From the NCBI GenBank assembly GCA_022711435.1, contig JAKLFB010000018.1:60296-124295 (forward strand): a DNA stretch of 64,000 bases, read 5' to 3'. This DNA is from Verrucomicrobiota bacterium (lineage in GTDB: Bacteria; Verrucomicrobiota; Verrucomicrobiia; Limisphaerales; UBA1319). The translations under genes and the position numbers were made by a program. The notes below the pieces were generated by a model. That model ran no database searches. It had not been told where the DNA came from and saw only the letters and a list, made by a program, of their open reading frames with translations. The stretch's first letter is position 1. Every line of letters begins with the position of its first letter. Shown here one piece after another: positions 41,928-52,036 of this stretch.

Positions 41928-43622
41928 ATGCTGAGCACGCTCCGCATCAAGAACCTCGCCCTCGTGGCCGACCTCACCCTCGAGCTGTCCCCGGGGTTCT
42001 GCGCCGTGACCGGCGAGACCGGCGCCGGCAAGTCGATCCTTATCGGAGCCCTCAATCTGGTCCTGGGCGAGCGCGCCGATCGCACCCTCATCCGCAGCGG
42101 GGCCGACGCCTGCGCCGTCGAGGCCTTGTTCGACATCCGCCAGCCGCACGCGCCATGGTCCGCCTTTCTCGAGGAGAACGGCCTCGATCCGGGCGACTCC
42201 GGCCAGCTCCTGGTCAGACGAACCCTCACCTCCTCGGGCGCCAGCCGGCAGTTTGTCAATAGCTCCCCCGCCACCCTCCCGCAGCTCCGACAGCTCGGCG
42301 AATGGCTCGTCGATTTCCATGGCCCCCACGACCACCAGTCCCTGCTCGAGCCCGCTCGACAGCTCGATATCTTGGACGCCTACGGTCGGCTGGCCGAGGC
42401 GCGCGAGGCCTTCGCCGCCCTGGTCCGCCGCCGCGCCCGGATCGACGCCGAACGCTCCGCCCTCGTCCTGGACGAGGCCGAGCGCGCCCGGCAGCTTGAC
42501 CGGTGGCGGCACCAGGCGGCCGAGATTGACGCCGCCCGCCTGCAGCCCGACGAGCTGGCCGACCTCGAGTCCGAGCACGGCCGGGCCCGGAACGCCGCCC
42601 GAATCCTCGAGCTGGGCCAGCAGTTGATCGGCCGCCTCGCCGAGGACGAAGGCAATCTGCTCGCCGGCTGCGGCCAGATGGTTCGCTGGATTCAGGAGCT
42701 GACGCGGCTGGATCCCGGGGCCGGGCCCCTGGCCGCCCCTCTGGAAGATGGGGCGGGCCGGCTGCGCGATTTCCAGAACACGCTCTCGCATTACCTGGAT
42801 CGAATCGAGGTCGATCCCGCCCGCCTCCAGCAGCTCGAGGAACGCCTCGATCTGATCCATTCGCTGCAGCGGAAATACGGGGGGTCGATCGCCGCGATTC
42901 TCCAGGCCGGAGAAGCCGCCCGGCAGATGCTGGATCAGCTCGAGCATCAGGCATCCGAGGCCGCTCGGCTCGAGGCCGAAGCCAGCCGGGTCCAGGCCGA
43001 TCTCTGGCACGCTGGCCAATCTCTCTCCAAGCTCCGCCGGCGCCTCATCCCCAAGCTTTGCCAGGCCGTCCGCAAAGAGCTCGCCGACCTCGGCTTCGCC
43101 CGAAGCCACTTCGAAATCTCCATCGAATCGATCGCCCAACCCCAGGAGATGAGCCGCACCCAAGCCGCCGGATTGGATACGGTGGATTTCCAATTCACCG
43201 CCAACCCCGGCGAGCCGCCCCGCCCGTTGCGCCGAATCGCTTCCTCGGGCGAGATGGCCCGCGTCATGCTGGCCTTGAAAACCGTGCTGGCCGCCGAGGA
43301 CGAGGTGCCCGTGCTGATCTTCGACGAGGTGGATGCTAACATCGGCGGCGAGACGGCCCGGGTCGTGGGCGAAAAAATGCGGCGGATCGCCCGGCGGCGC
43401 CAGGTGCTGTGCATCACCCACCTGGCGCCGGTGGCCGTCGCCGCCAACTCGCATTACATGGTCAGAAAAGAGGTCGCCGGGGGCCGCACCCTCACCGCCA
43501 TTGATCGAATCGAGGGTGAGGATCGCGTGGCCGAGCTGGCCCGCATGCTCGGCGGCCACACCCCCGCCGCCCGCCGGCATGCCGCCGCCCTGCTCGCCAG
43601 TGCCGACGAGTCGAACCGATAG
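41928..43622 (+). CDS. recN: DNA repair protein RecN
   Basis: 564 residues from ATG 41928; the frame opens earlier, but [20 protein letters not shown] is the family start. SMC-like ATPase: Walker A GETGAGKS at 29-36, a coiled-coil middle (about 150-370), an ABC signature [18 protein letters not shown], and Walker [15 protein letters not shown] followed by the His-switch [11 protein letters not shown]. RecN helps hold and align broken DNA ends during recombination repair in the cytoplasm. Length fits the family (about 555). It stands between the MBL hydrolase (divergent) and the sulfatase gene, with no obvious operon partner. Confidence 0.95.
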   Translation: MLSTLRIKNLALVADLTLELSPGFCAVTGETGAGKSILIGALNLVLGERADRTLIRSGADACAVEALFDIRQPHAPWSAFLEENGLDPGDSGQLLVRRTLTSSGASRQFVNSSPATLPQLRQLGEWLVDFHGPHDHQSLLEPARQLDILDAYGRLAEAREAFAALVRRRARIDAERSALVLDEAERARQLDRWRHQAAEIDAARLQPDELADLESEHGRARNAARILELGQQLIGRLAEDEGNLLAGCGQMVRWIQELTRLDPGAGPLAAPLEDGAGRLRDFQNTLSHYLDRIEVDPARLQQLEERLDLIHSLQRKYGGSIAAILQAGEAARQMLDQLEHQASEAARLEAEASRVQADLWHAGQSLSKLRRRLIPKLCQAVRKELADLGFARSHFEISIESIAQPQEMSRTQAAGLDTVDFQFTANPGEPPRPLRRIASSGEMARVMLALKTVLAAEDEVPVLIFDEVDANIGGETARVVGEKMRRIARRRQVLCITHLAPVAVAANSHYMVRKEVAGGRTLTAIDRIEGEDRVAELARMLGGHTPAARRHAAALLASADESNR

Positions 43623-43803
43623 GACCGCGGCGCGCGGCCGGCCCGCAGCCCAACAATTGCAGCACGCGGATCCGTTCGAGCGCCCCACCGCCCGCCGGAT
43701 GCGACTTCGTTGCTGACAAAACCGCGCCTTGTCTCCATGCTCTCCACCGCACCGCATATCCTACACCCACCATCTTCGATCCGTCTCCATCGCATCTGAA
43801 ATC

Positions 43804-45468
43804 ATGAAATCCATCCTGCCCATCTTTTGGATCGGTTTGCTCGGCAGCCAGCTCGCCGCCGCCACACTCTCCCAGCCCAACATCCTCCTGCTTCTCAGCG
43901 ACGATCATAGCTATCCCTTCGTGGGCGCCTATGGCGACTCGAACGTGAAAACGCCCGCCCTCGATCGCCTCGCCGCCGAAGGCATGCGCTTCCACCGTTT
44001 CTTCACCGCCGCACCTCAATGCGTCCCCTCCCGCGCCACGCTCATGACCGGCCGCTCCCCCGTCGCCTCACGCATGACGCGATTCACCTCCCCCCTCCCG
44101 GCCGACGAGGTCACACTGCCGGAAATCTTGCGCGACCAAAAAGCCTATTTCACGGGCGCCTGCGGCCGCAACTACCACCTCGACGGCCCCGGATCGGCAA
44201 ATCCAGCCATCGCGAGCATCTTCGATCGCCACCAGCTCAAGACCTTCGCCCGGCGCGTGGATTATCTCCGGCCCGGCCCCGACGCCGAGGTCGCCCGGCT
44301 GGTGGACGAGTTCCTCGACCAGGTGCCTGCCGGCAAGCCGTTCTTCCTCTGGGCCAACTTCAGCGACCCCCACCATGTCTGGAACGCCCCTGCCGAGTTC
44401 CGACCCGATCCCGCCTCCCTCCGCCTCCCCGCACACTGGCCCGATCTGCCGGGCATGCGAGAGCAGCTCGCCGATTATTGCGCCGAGGTCAACCGCCTCG
44501 ACCGGTCGGTCGGAGCCGTGCTCGATGCCCTTCGCCAGCGCGGCCTCCTCGACCGCACCCTGGTCGTGTTCATCGGCGACAACGGCGCCGCTCTCCCCCA
44601 CGGCAAGGGATCCCTCTACGATCCCGGATCCAACGTGCCCTGCCTGATCCGCTGGCCCGGCGTCGTTAAACCCGGCCTCGAATCGCGGGCGTTGATCAGC
44701 GCCGAGGACCTCGCCCCCACTCTGCTCGACGCCGCCGGCGCCTCCATCCCCAGCCGGATGACCGGCCTCAGCTTCCTCCCCCTCCTCCAAAACAAGGCGT
44801 TCACCCCCCGGAAATACTTGTTCGTCGAGCGCGGCCCCCATGGCAGCGCCCCCGTCACCGTCAATATGAAGAATAGCGGCTACGACCTCTCCCGCGCCGT
44901 CCGCTCTGACCGCTACAAGTTCATCTACAACTGCACCCCCTGGATCCCCTACGGGCCCGTCGATTCGGCAGGCGGAGCCGCCTGGCATCAGATCGTCGCC
45001 GCTCATACCAACGGAACGCTCACCCCCGAGCTCGCCGCCGCTTACTTCACCGCGCCGCGCCCGGTCTACGAACTTTACGACCTCGAGAACGATCCTTCCG
45101 AGCTGCGCAACCTCAGCGGCCAGCCCGCGACGGCCGGCGTCGAAGCTGAGCTCCGCCTGGCCCTCGCCGAGAAGATGATCACCGACTTCGATTACCTCCC
45201 GCTGCCCGCGCTCCCCGCCCCCCCAACCGCGGAAACCAGGAAAAGGGGCTCCCAGGCCGCCGCGCCTGCTCCCTCCGGCAATCGCGCCGCTCAATTCAAA
45301 CGCCTCGATTCAAACCAGGATGGCCGCTTGAGCTGGGAGGAGTTCAGCTCCAGCCGCAAGCCCGGCGAAGCGAAAAAATGGTTCGGCCTCCGCGACGCCA
45401 ACCGCGACGGCTCCCTCAGCCGCGACGAGTTCGTCTCCGGCACCCCCGCGTTGCCCACCGTCAATTGA
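43804..45468 (+). CDS. Exported type I sulfatase with C-terminal EF-hands
   Basis: 554 residues from ATG 43804 with signal peptide (KSILPIFWIGLLGSQLAAA). Arylsulfatase/alkaline-phosphatase fold: metal site NILLLLSDDH, the sulfatase signature CVPSRATLMTG with the Cys (C73) that an FGE converts to formylglycine, GDNGAALPHGKGS, and the late YELYDLENDPSELRNL. The last 60 residues hold two EF-hand calcium loops (DSNQDGRLSWEEF and DANRDGSLSRDEF). It probably removes sulfate from a polysaccharide in the periplasm. The CxPSR type needs a real FGE, which the degenerate FGE-like proteins at 2-4329 and 15393 are unlikely to supply. Confidence 0.9.
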   Translation: MKSILPIFWIGLLGSQLAAATLSQPNILLLLSDDHSYPFVGAYGDSNVKTPALDRLAAEGMRFHRFFTAAPQCVPSRATLMTGRSPVASRMTRFTSPLPADEVTLPEILRDQKAYFTGACGRNYHLDGPGSANPAIASIFDRHQLKTFARRVDYLRPGPDAEVARLVDEFLDQVPAGKPFFLWANFSDPHHVWNAPAEFRPDPASLRLPAHWPDLPGMREQLADYCAEVNRLDRSVGAVLDALRQRGLLDRTLVVFIGDNGAALPHGKGSLYDPGSNVPCLIRWPGVVKPGLESRALISAEDLAPTLLDAAGASIPSRMTGLSFLPLLQNKAFTPRKYLFVERGPHGSAPVTVNMKNSGYDLSRAVRSDRYKFIYNCTPWIPYGPVDSAGGAAWHQIVAAHTNGTLTPELAAAYFTAPRPVYELYDLENDPSELRNLSGQPATAGVEAELRLALAEKMITDFDYLPLPALPAPPTAETRKRGSQAAAPAPSGNRAAQFKRLDSNQDGRLSWEEFSSSRKPGEAKKWFGLRDANRDGSLSRDEFVSGTPALPTVN

Positions 45469-45610
45469 AAGGCTGGAAGTCCAGCTGAAGTTGCCCCATT
45501 CTCCGCCCGATCTCACCCCACGACCTCGACGCGCAGATCCCTCATCGTCGCCAGATCCCCCAGCGCCTCCTCCCCTCCTCGCACCGCCTTCCCATACCCG
45601 TGTCACCTTA

Positions 45611-45882
45611 GGGTCTGTGCAAAAATTACTTCCGATTTTGGCGGGAGCGCCGCCGGGCCAGATGCGAGGCGCAAGGGAGGGAGTGTATCCCCTGCGATAC
45701 TCGACCGACCGAGCCACGAAGCAGATGGCCCGGCGCCGCCCCGCCCCTGCGGGCTGGGGGCCTTGGGCGGCCTGGCTGTGTTGCTCCTCGCTCACAGACC
45801 GCGCGGGTATGCTCGCTCGTCGCGCCTTGCCAGCCCGCCCAATCCCCTCCAGCAAAATCGGAATTAATTTTTGCACAGACCC
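45611..45882 (-). mobile_element. MITE-like element, copy 2
   Basis: 272 bases with the same termini as copy 1 (GGGTCTGTGCAAAAATTA at one end, its complement at the other) and TTA on both sides (45608-45610 and 45883-45885). It is in the opposite orientation to copy 1 at 30347 and lacks the nested 47-base insertion. Short open frames inside it are the same in both copies but have no protein-like features. It fills most of the gene-free stretch 45469-46004; the remaining flanks show nothing else. Confidence 0.8.
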
Positions 45883-46004
45883 TTATCTATCTTGACCGTT
45901 GACCTCTGCCTTGCCACCTCGCCGGCTACGAGCCAGAGTTTGCCTCGAATTCGCGCTTGCGCCCGGCGGGCTGACTTCCACTATGTCACCATGTCAGAGA
46001 CACG

Positions 46005-48590
46005 ATGTGGTGGTTGAGGCTGATAACAGGGCGGGATCGATTCCGCCGGGATAGCGGCTTGATCGCCGTGGGCTGGGGATTATGGCTCCTGCTGGCCTGG
46101 CTTCCCCATGCCAACGCACAGGTCACGATGACCGCCGGGCTCGATCGCGACCTGATTACGTTGGGCGAGAGCGCCACTTTATCGGTCGTCTTTGAGGGCA
46201 GTGGATCCCCCCCGGCGCCAACGATCCCGGCCATCAAAGGACTCAACATCCGGTACGTCGGGCCCTCGCAGCAGTTCAGTTTCGTCAACGGCCGCATGAC
46301 TTCGTCGGTGACCCACAGCTATCAGGTGACCCCCCTTGCGGCAGGGGAGTTTGTGATCCCGGCCCTCTCGATCGCCGTGGAGGGCAAGGCCCTGACCAGC
46401 CAGCCGATCCCGATCAAGGTCGTGGCGGGCGCAGCTGGGGGCGGCGTCCCCGGCACGGCGGCGCCCCGGCTGGCCTTCAGCCAGCTCCACCTGCCCAAGC
46501 CCGCGCTCTATCTCGGGGAGGCCGTGCCGGTGGAGATCCGTCTCTATTTCCTCGATACCCGGCTGGGCGCGGCGCCGCAGCTGCAGTCGGCGCCGGAGCT
46601 GGCCGCGGAGGGGTTCACGGTCGGCCCGCTGGGCCGGCCCACCGAGTCCCGCACGGCCGTCAGCAACCGGGTCTACATGGTTGTGACGTTCAAAGCGGCG
46701 GTCAGCGCGGCCCGGACCGGGACGTTGACGCTCGGGCCGGCCATCTGCTCGGCGGCAGTCCCCGTCGCTCCCGCCAGCCGCTCGCGCGTCAATCCCGGCT
46801 TCCCGTTCGATCGCGATCCATTCGAGGATTTCTTCGGGCCCCGGGTGCAGATGCAGAACATGCAGATTTTCAGCGAGCCGCTCTCGGTGCGCATCCTGCC
46901 CCTGCCGGCGACGAACGCCCCCCCCGATTTCAGCGGTGCGGTCGGCCGCTTCCAGATGGCTGTCGAGGCCAGCCCGACCAATGTGGCCGTCGGCGACCCG
47001 ATCACGGTTCGCGTCCGCCTCACAGGCCGCGGACCCCTCGAAGCCCTGCGGCTGCCGGACTGGAAGTGGCCCGACTTCAAGCTCTACCCTCCCACGAGCC
47101 GGGTCGAGGCTTCCGATCCGCTCGGGCTCGAAGGCGCGAAGCTGTTCGAGCTCGTCCTGGTCCCCCAGAAGGCCGACCTGGCCGAGCTGCCTGCCCTGAC
47201 CTGGAGCTATTTCGATCCGGACCAGAAGGCGTATCGGACGCTGGCGGGCGCGCCCGTGCCGTTGGTGGTCCGCCCGGGGCTGTCGGGAGGCGGGCCGGCG
47301 CCCTCGAGCTCCGCGGCTCAGCCCGGCGCCAGGCCGAATGCGTCGTCCGAGCCGCCCGATATCGCGCCGATCCGGCTTCATCCGGGCATCCTCGGACCGG
47401 CATCGCCGCCCTTGCTGCGCCAGCCCTGGTTCCTTCTGCTCCAGCTCGCTCCCATCGCTCTCTGGCTGGGATTGCGGATCCGCCGCCTGCGCCACGACCA
47501 ATGGCATCGCAACCCCCGTTTGCGCCGCCAGCGCGATGTCTCGCGCCTGGTCGCCGACGGCCTGCTGGACCTGCGCCGGATGGCCGAGCTGAACCAGGCC
47601 GAATCTTTCTACGCCGCGCTCTTCCGTCTGCTCCAGGAACAGATCGGCGAGCGCCTCAATCTGCCCGCCTCCTCGATCACCGAGTCCGTCATCGAGGAGC
47701 ATCTCCGGCCACGCGGCGTCACCGAGGACGCCTGCGCCCTCCTGCACGACCTCTTCCAGAAATGCAACCAGGCCCGCTACGCACCCGCCCAGATCCAGGA
47801 AGGCCTCTTCTTCCAGGTGCCCAAGGTCGAGACCGCATTCGCGGTCCTGCGCAACCTGAGCCTGATTCTGCTGGCCTGCCTCTGGTTCGACGGAGGGGCG
47901 GCTCGCGCGGCCGGGGCGGACGAGTCTTTCGATGCTGCCAATCGATCCTATGCCCAGGGCCAGTTCGCCGAAGCCATCCAAGGCTACGAGGAGATCCGCC
48001 GAGGCGGCCTGGCCTCGCCTGCCCTTCTTTTCAACCTCGGCAACGCCTGCCTCAAGGCGGATCAGGTCGGCAAGGCCATTGCTTGTTACCGGCTCGGCTT
48101 GCGCATTGCCCCTCGCGATCGCGACATGCGTGCCAACCTCAAGCTCGCCCGAGCCCGGATCGGCACGGCGGCCGTTCCTGGCGAATCGAGATGGCAGGCA
48201 TGGCTCGGCTGGTTCACGCTCGATGAATGGACCGTCGCGGCCTCGGTCTTGTTCTGGTCGTGGCTGGTCGTGGCCGCGGCCGGCCTCTGGAATCCGGTCC
48301 GGCCGGCCCGGTGGCGGCGGGCAACCTGGACGCTGGCGGGCGCCACTCTGGCTCTGGCTATTGGCCTCGCCCTGGCTGCCCATCGCCATTTCCGATCTGT
48401 CGCGGCCGTGGTCGTGATCGAGGACGCCCCCGCCCGATACGGCCCGCTCGAGGAGGCTCGCATCCATTTCCATCTCCGCGATGGCTCTGAGGTCCGTATC
48501 CTGGATCGCCAGAACGACTGGCTCCAGGCCCGCGACGCCGCCGGCCGCATCGGATGGCTCAAAGGCTCCCAACTCTGGCTGATCGAATGA
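46005..48590 (+). CDS. BatD-BatE fusion protein
   Basis: 861 residues. Signal peptide (GWGLWLLLAWLPHANA) followed by BatD-type beta domains (VTMTAGLDRDLITLGESATLSVVFEG; GLNIRYVGPSQQFSFVNGRM with the SYQVTPLAAGEFVIPALSI strand), to about residue 440. A membrane helix lies at about 470-490. A helical cytoplasmic-looking segment follows, then a second hydrophobic helix. A TPR unit (FDAANRSYAQGQFAEAIQGYEE; FNLGNACLKADQVGKAIACYRLGLRIAP) is typical of BatE. Two more helices precede an SH3-like tail (PARYGPLEEARIHFHLRDGSEVRIL). BatD and BatE are normally separate genes beside batA/B/C and a MoxR ATPase; none of those is here. Its stop overlaps pgpA by ATGA. Confidence 0.82.
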   Translation: MWWLRLITGRDRFRRDSGLIAVGWGLWLLLAWLPHANAQVTMTAGLDRDLITLGESATLSVVFEGSGSPPAPTIPAIKGLNIRYVGPSQQFSFVNGRMTSSVTHSYQVTPLAAGEFVIPALSIAVEGKALTSQPIPIKVVAGAAGGGVPGTAAPRLAFSQLHLPKPALYLGEAVPVEIRLYFLDTRLGAAPQLQSAPELAAEGFTVGPLGRPTESRTAVSNRVYMVVTFKAAVSAARTGTLTLGPAICSAAVPVAPASRSRVNPGFPFDRDPFEDFFGPRVQMQNMQIFSEPLSVRILPLPATNAPPDFSGAVGRFQMAVEASPTNVAVGDPITVRVRLTGRGPLEALRLPDWKWPDFKLYPPTSRVEASDPLGLEGAKLFELVLVPQKADLAELPALTWSYFDPDQKAYRTLAGAPVPLVVRPGLSGGGPAPSSSAAQPGARPNASSEPPDIAPIRLHPGILGPASPPLLRQPWFLLLQLAPIALWLGLRIRRLRHDQWHRNPRLRRQRDVSRLVADGLLDLRRMAELNQAESFYAALFRLLQEQIGERLNLPASSITESVIEEHLRPRGVTEDACALLHDLFQKCNQARYAPAQIQEGLFFQVPKVETAFAVLRNLSLILLACLWFDGGAARAAGADESFDAANRSYAQGQFAEAIQGYEEIRRGGLASPALLFNLGNACLKADQVGKAIACYRLGLRIAPRDRDMRANLKLARARIGTAAVPGESRWQAWLGWFTLDEWTVAASVLFWSWLVVAAAGLWNPVRPARWRRATWTLAGATLALAIGLALAAHRHFRSVAAVVVIEDAPARYGPLEEARIHFHLRDGSEVRILDRQNDWLQARDAAGRIGWLKGSQLWLIE

Positions 48591-49099
48591 CAGGCTCGAT
48601 CCTCTGGCTCGCCCAGGGTTGCGGGACCGGACGCATCCGGTTCGCGCCGGGGACCTTCGGCTCTCTGGCCGGGCTGGTATGGCTGGCCCTCCTGCTGGCC
48701 ACCGGCCGCTGGGCGCTCTTCGCCGCCGGAATGGCCGCCGGCTGGGGCATCTCTGTCTGGGCTTGCGGCCGCGCCGAGGCCATCCTCCGCCAGCACGATC
48801 CCGGCTCGGTCGTGCTGGACGAATTGACGGCCGTGCCGCTCTGTTACCTGGGATGGCTCATCCGGGAATCGGCGCGATGCGGCGGCCTGCCGCCTCCGCC
48901 GGTCTTCTTTGCGTTCGAGAACGCCCTCGGGATCGCGATTGTCTTCGGGCTTTTCCGTCTCCTGGACATCGCCAAGCCGTGGCCGATCCGGCCCAGCCAG
49001 CGGCTGCCGGCCGGCTGGGGGATCACCGCCGACGATCTCCTGGCCGCGCTCGGCGTGAACGTGGTCCTTCTGCCCTGGCTGATCGGCGGGTTCGAGTGA
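48587..49099 (+). CDS. pgpA: Phosphatidylglycerophosphatase A
   Basis: 170 residues from ATG 48587, overlapping the previous stop (ATGA). The family pattern is clear: GTGRIRFAPGTFGSLAGL near the N-terminus, the acidic motif VVLDELTAV, then FRLLDIAKPWPI and GITADDLLAAL at the C-terminus. Three or four membrane helices. The enzyme removes phosphate from phosphatidylglycerophosphate to give phosphatidylglycerol at the inner membrane. Coupling to the Bat-type gene is unusual but may be only positional. Confidence 0.9.
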   Translation: MTGSILWLAQGCGTGRIRFAPGTFGSLAGLVWLALLLATGRWALFAAGMAAGWGISVWACGRAEAILRQHDPGSVVLDELTAVPLCYLGWLIRESARCGGLPPPPVFFAFENALGIAIVFGLFRLLDIAKPWPIRPSQRLPAGWGITADDLLAALGVNVVLLPWLIGGFE

Positions 49100-49131
49100 G
49101 GCGGGCCCGCCCCCGAGCAAGAGCCTCCCCG

Positions 49132-50079
49132 CTACCGGATCGACTCCTGAGATCGCTTCTTCGGGGAGAGCGCCAGCCGATACGCCAGGCGCCAGCGGTC
49201 TCCCGCGCGATACACCAGCGGTTCCGCGTCCAGCCCCTCGGTCGCCGACAGGTAGGCAAATGGCCGTTTCATGCTGAAGAAGACGGGATCGCCCCGCCGG
49301 TTGTCCGCGGACCCGGACAGGGTCAGCACAGCCGAGAATCCAGGGCTCTCGAGCTCGACTCCCGCCCACGGATGACGAGAGACATCCTGCCGCGTGCCCG
49401 CCAGGTCGATCGGGCCCCGATCGTGAAAGTGCCGCGCGCCGGCGTCCAGGTCCTCCCGAAACCGGATTCCCAGCCCATGATAGTTGGCGCCTGAGAGCGC
49501 GACCTCGGGCGCGGCGTTGCCGACAGCAAAATCCCCCGCCCAGAGCAGCGCCACCTCGGATGCCGCGGCGTCGACGGTCAAGACCAGCATGCGGTCTTCG
49601 ATCAGCAGCGCCGGCTGGTTGGTCAGGGGCAGGAACGCATCCGCCGAAGCCACCCAATGGATCCGCTGTCTCAAGGCCGCCTGGGGGCGTCCCTGAGCAT
49701 CCCGGCCGAACTCGGGCGGTGCGGTGTGCACCGGCAGCTGCACGCCCGCCCCGGAGGTTTCCTCCCAGAAATTGAGGCCGTTGACCTTGATCCCATACAT
49801 CAGCGCGTGGTGGTGGAGATGGTCGTGCGGCGCGTCCCGGAGGATGTTGTGCCCGTCGAGCGTGCGCAACTCCCGCACGTAGGGCTTGAATTTTCCGGGA
49901 TCGAACTCGTAGACGAGAATCGGCCGTCCCTCGTAGGCGATGGTCCAGCGGGTTGCCTGGCGCTCCGGTTCGGCGGTCCATGGCATGTCGGCGGCCGCCA
50001 GGCGCGTCGATCCAGGCGCCGTCCATGCGCCGATCAGGAGGAGGCCGAAGGTCCCGTGGAGGAGCGAGTGTTTCATCAT
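49132..50079 (-). CDS. Exported PmoA-like (DUF6807) protein
   Basis: 315 residues with signal peptide (HSLLHGTFGLLLIGAWTAPGSTRLAAA). The body follows the DUF6807/methane-oxygenase PmoA-like family, widespread in Verrucomicrobiota and Planctomycetota and unrelated to true methane oxidation: ILVYEFDPGKFKPYVREL, the DHLHHHALMYGIKVNGLNFWEE motif with clustered His, DRGPIDLAG and PFAYLSATEGLDAEPLVY. The His cluster suggests metal or sugar binding. Role probably in periplasmic carbohydrate metabolism. It converges with pgpA and diverges from the MFS gene across about 160 bases. Confidence 0.82.
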   Translation of the reverse strand: MMKHSLLHGTFGLLLIGAWTAPGSTRLAAADMPWTAEPERQATRWTIAYEGRPILVYEFDPGKFKPYVRELRTLDGHNILRDAPHDHLHHHALMYGIKVNGLNFWEETSGAGVQLPVHTAPPEFGRDAQGRPQAALRQRIHWVASADAFLPLTNQPALLIEDRMLVLTVDAAASEVALLWAGDFAVGNAAPEVALSGANYHGLGIRFREDLDAGARHFHDRGPIDLAGTRQDVSRHPWAGVELESPGFSAVLTLSGSADNRRGDPVFFSMKRPFAYLSATEGLDAEPLVYRAGDRWRLAYRLALSPKKRSQESIR

Positions 50080-50237
50080 GCGTTGGGCCAGCGTAGCGCC
50101 TGGACTGCCCGGGATAAAGCCCGTTCTGCATCGCTGAAAAAGTCTGGGAAAATCCTTCCCTGCGTGCAGAATCCGCCCCTCATGGGTTTGAATCGGCAGC
50201 GAATGGACCGGCCAGCCGGGGGATCCCGCCAGGCAAC

Positions 50238-51458
50238 ATGAACCCCCGGGCTCGCAAGTCTGTCTATTTCATCCTCGAAGGGCTGAACTCCTTCGCGACG
50301 AGCTACTATTTCTTTTACCTGTTCTTCTCGATGTCGGATCGGTTCGGGTTCGGCAACGCGGACAACCTGACGCTGTCGGCGTGGAACGGCCTGGTCTACA
50401 TGCTGACCGCCTGGCTGGCCGGCCGGTTTGGCCAGAGGCGCGGCTATTTTCGGGCGCTGCGTCTGGGATTCATCGGGATGGCGGTCGCCCTGGCCGCCGG
50501 AAGCCCATCGGGCACCGTGGCGGGCCAATATGTGGCGCTCACCGCATGGACGATCTCCCTCTGCTTCGTTTGGCCGGCTCTCGAAGCGCTCGTGAGCGAA
50601 GGTGAAACCGCCTCGGGCATGCAGTGGATGGTGGGGCTGTACAACGTGGTCTGGGCGGGGTCGAGCGCGCTGGCCTATTTCCTGGGCGGAGCCATTCTCG
50701 ATCGGCTGGGGCCGGCGAGCCTCTACTGGCTGCCCGTCGGGATCCACCTGATCCAGTGGGCTCTGACCTGGCTGGTGGACCATCGGATCCCCCCGAAGGA
50801 CACAGTGGACCCGGCCCGGTCCGCGGCCGCGCCGCCCGGTGCATCGCCCGGCCCGGCCTCGTTGAACCCGCGGTTTTTCCTCCGATTATCCTGGCTCTCG
50901 AACCCGTTCGCCTACATGGCGACGAACACAGTGGCGGCGGTGACGCCGGACCTGGCGGCGCGGCTGGGCCTGTCGCTGATCGGCGCCGGCCTGTTCTGCT
51001 CGATCTGGTTCTTCGCGCGGCTGGGGGCGTTTTTCCTACTATGGGGCTGGCCGGGGTGGCATTACCGCCTGCGCTGGTTGGCTGGGGCCTACGGGCTACT
51101 GGTTGCCAGCTTCGTGGCGTTGCTCCTGGCACCCAGTTTGTGGATCGCTGCCGCGGCCCAGATCGGGCTCGGCTCCGCGGTGGGGCTGATCTACTACTCG
51201 TCGCTGTATTACTCGATGAACGTGGGCGATGCCAAGGGCGACCACGGCGGCATCCACGAGTCCGCGATCGGCGTGGGGCTGTTCACCGGTCCGGCCATGG
51301 GCGCCCTGGGCCTCCGCTGTTTTCCCGGCAGCCACTCGAGCAGCACCTGGGCGGTGGGCGGCCTGCTTTGCATCGGGGGGGCGCTGATCCTGGCCCAGGT
51401 CCTGCGGCAGCGCAGGAAATGTCGGGGCGGCATTGCCTTTTCCAAGCGATCAGGCTAA
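50238..51458 (+). CDS. MFS transporter
   Basis: 406 residues, about eleven or twelve hydrophobic helices. Major-facilitator layout: first helix [20 protein letters not shown], the loop 2-3 motif [17 protein letters not shown], and a polar central loop at about 185-205 ([18 protein letters not shown]) separating two halves. The substrate cannot be read from the sequence. It is followed by purE after 23 bases, which may hint at co-transcription. The 158 bases before it are a divergent promoter region with nothing specific recognised. Confidence 0.85.
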   Translation: MNPRARKSVYFILEGLNSFATSYYFFYLFFSMSDRFGFGNADNLTLSAWNGLVYMLTAWLAGRFGQRRGYFRALRLGFIGMAVALAAGSPSGTVAGQYVALTAWTISLCFVWPALEALVSEGETASGMQWMVGLYNVVWAGSSALAYFLGGAILDRLGPASLYWLPVGIHLIQWALTWLVDHRIPPKDTVDPARSAAAPPGASPGPASLNPRFFLRLSWLSNPFAYMATNTVAAVTPDLAARLGLSLIGAGLFCSIWFFARLGAFFLLWGWPGWHYRLRWLAGAYGLLVASFVALLLAPSLWIAAAAQIGLGSAVGLIYYSSLYYSMNVGDAKGDHGGIHESAIGVGLFTGPAMGALGLRCFPGSHSSSTWAVGGLLCIGGALILAQVLRQRRKCRGGIAFSKRSG

Positions 51459-51481
51459 CGATAGAGAACATCAAAACACCT

Positions 51482-51985
51482 ATGCCAAAAGAGAGCCTTC
51501 CCCTTGTGGGCATCATCATGGGCAGCCAGTCCGATTGGGAGACGATGCAGCATGCTGCCGACCAGCTCCGGCAGCTGCGGGTTCCGTTCGAGGTCCAGGT
51601 CATCTCGGCCCATCGGACGCCGGACCTGCTGTTCCGATACGCCTCGACCGCGGCGGCCCGGGGCATCGAGATCCTGATTGCGGGCGCCGGAGGAGCCGCT
51701 CATCTGGCCGGCGTGGCCGCCGCCAAGACGATCCTGCCCGTGCTCGGTGTGCCCATGGAATCCAAGTCGCTGCACGGGATGGATTCGCTGCTGTCCATGG
51801 TCCAGATGCCCGCGGGGGTGCCGGTGGGAACGCTGGCCATCGGCAAGGCGGGGGCCATCAATGCCGCCCTCCTGGCGACGGCCGTGCTCGGCATTAAGCA
51901 TCCGCAATGCCGCGCGGCCTACCAGAAATTCCGGCGCAAGCAGACCGACCGCGGCCTGGCGCATCGCGAGATCAAAAGCCGGTGA
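51482..51985 (+). CDS. purE: N5-carboxyaminoimidazole ribonucleotide mutase
   Basis: 167 residues from ATG 51482. PurE signatures: [15 protein letters not shown] (phosphate-binding GSxSDW), [49 protein letters not shown] with [19 protein letters not shown]. It catalyses the rearrangement of N5-CAIR to CAIR in purine synthesis, as a cytoplasmic octamer. A longer frame opening at 50624 overlaps the MFS gene and is rejected. purK is not in the window. Confidence 0.95.
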   Translation: MPKESLPLVGIIMGSQSDWETMQHAADQLRQLRVPFEVQVISAHRTPDLLFRYASTAAARGIEILIAGAGGAAHLAGVAAAKTILPVLGVPMESKSLHGMDSLLSMVQMPAGVPVGTLAIGKAGAINAALLATAVLGIKHPQCRAAYQKFRRKQTDRGLAHREIKSR

Positions 51986-52036
51986 TCCAACCGGCTGCCC
52001 TGCGCCCGGACTCCCCGAGCCCCGCCAGGGCCTCTC

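Noticed and set aside
49101..49110. GCGGGCCCGC palindrome after pgpA as a terminator
   Set aside because: The palindrome has no loop and no following T run, so a terminator call is not justified.
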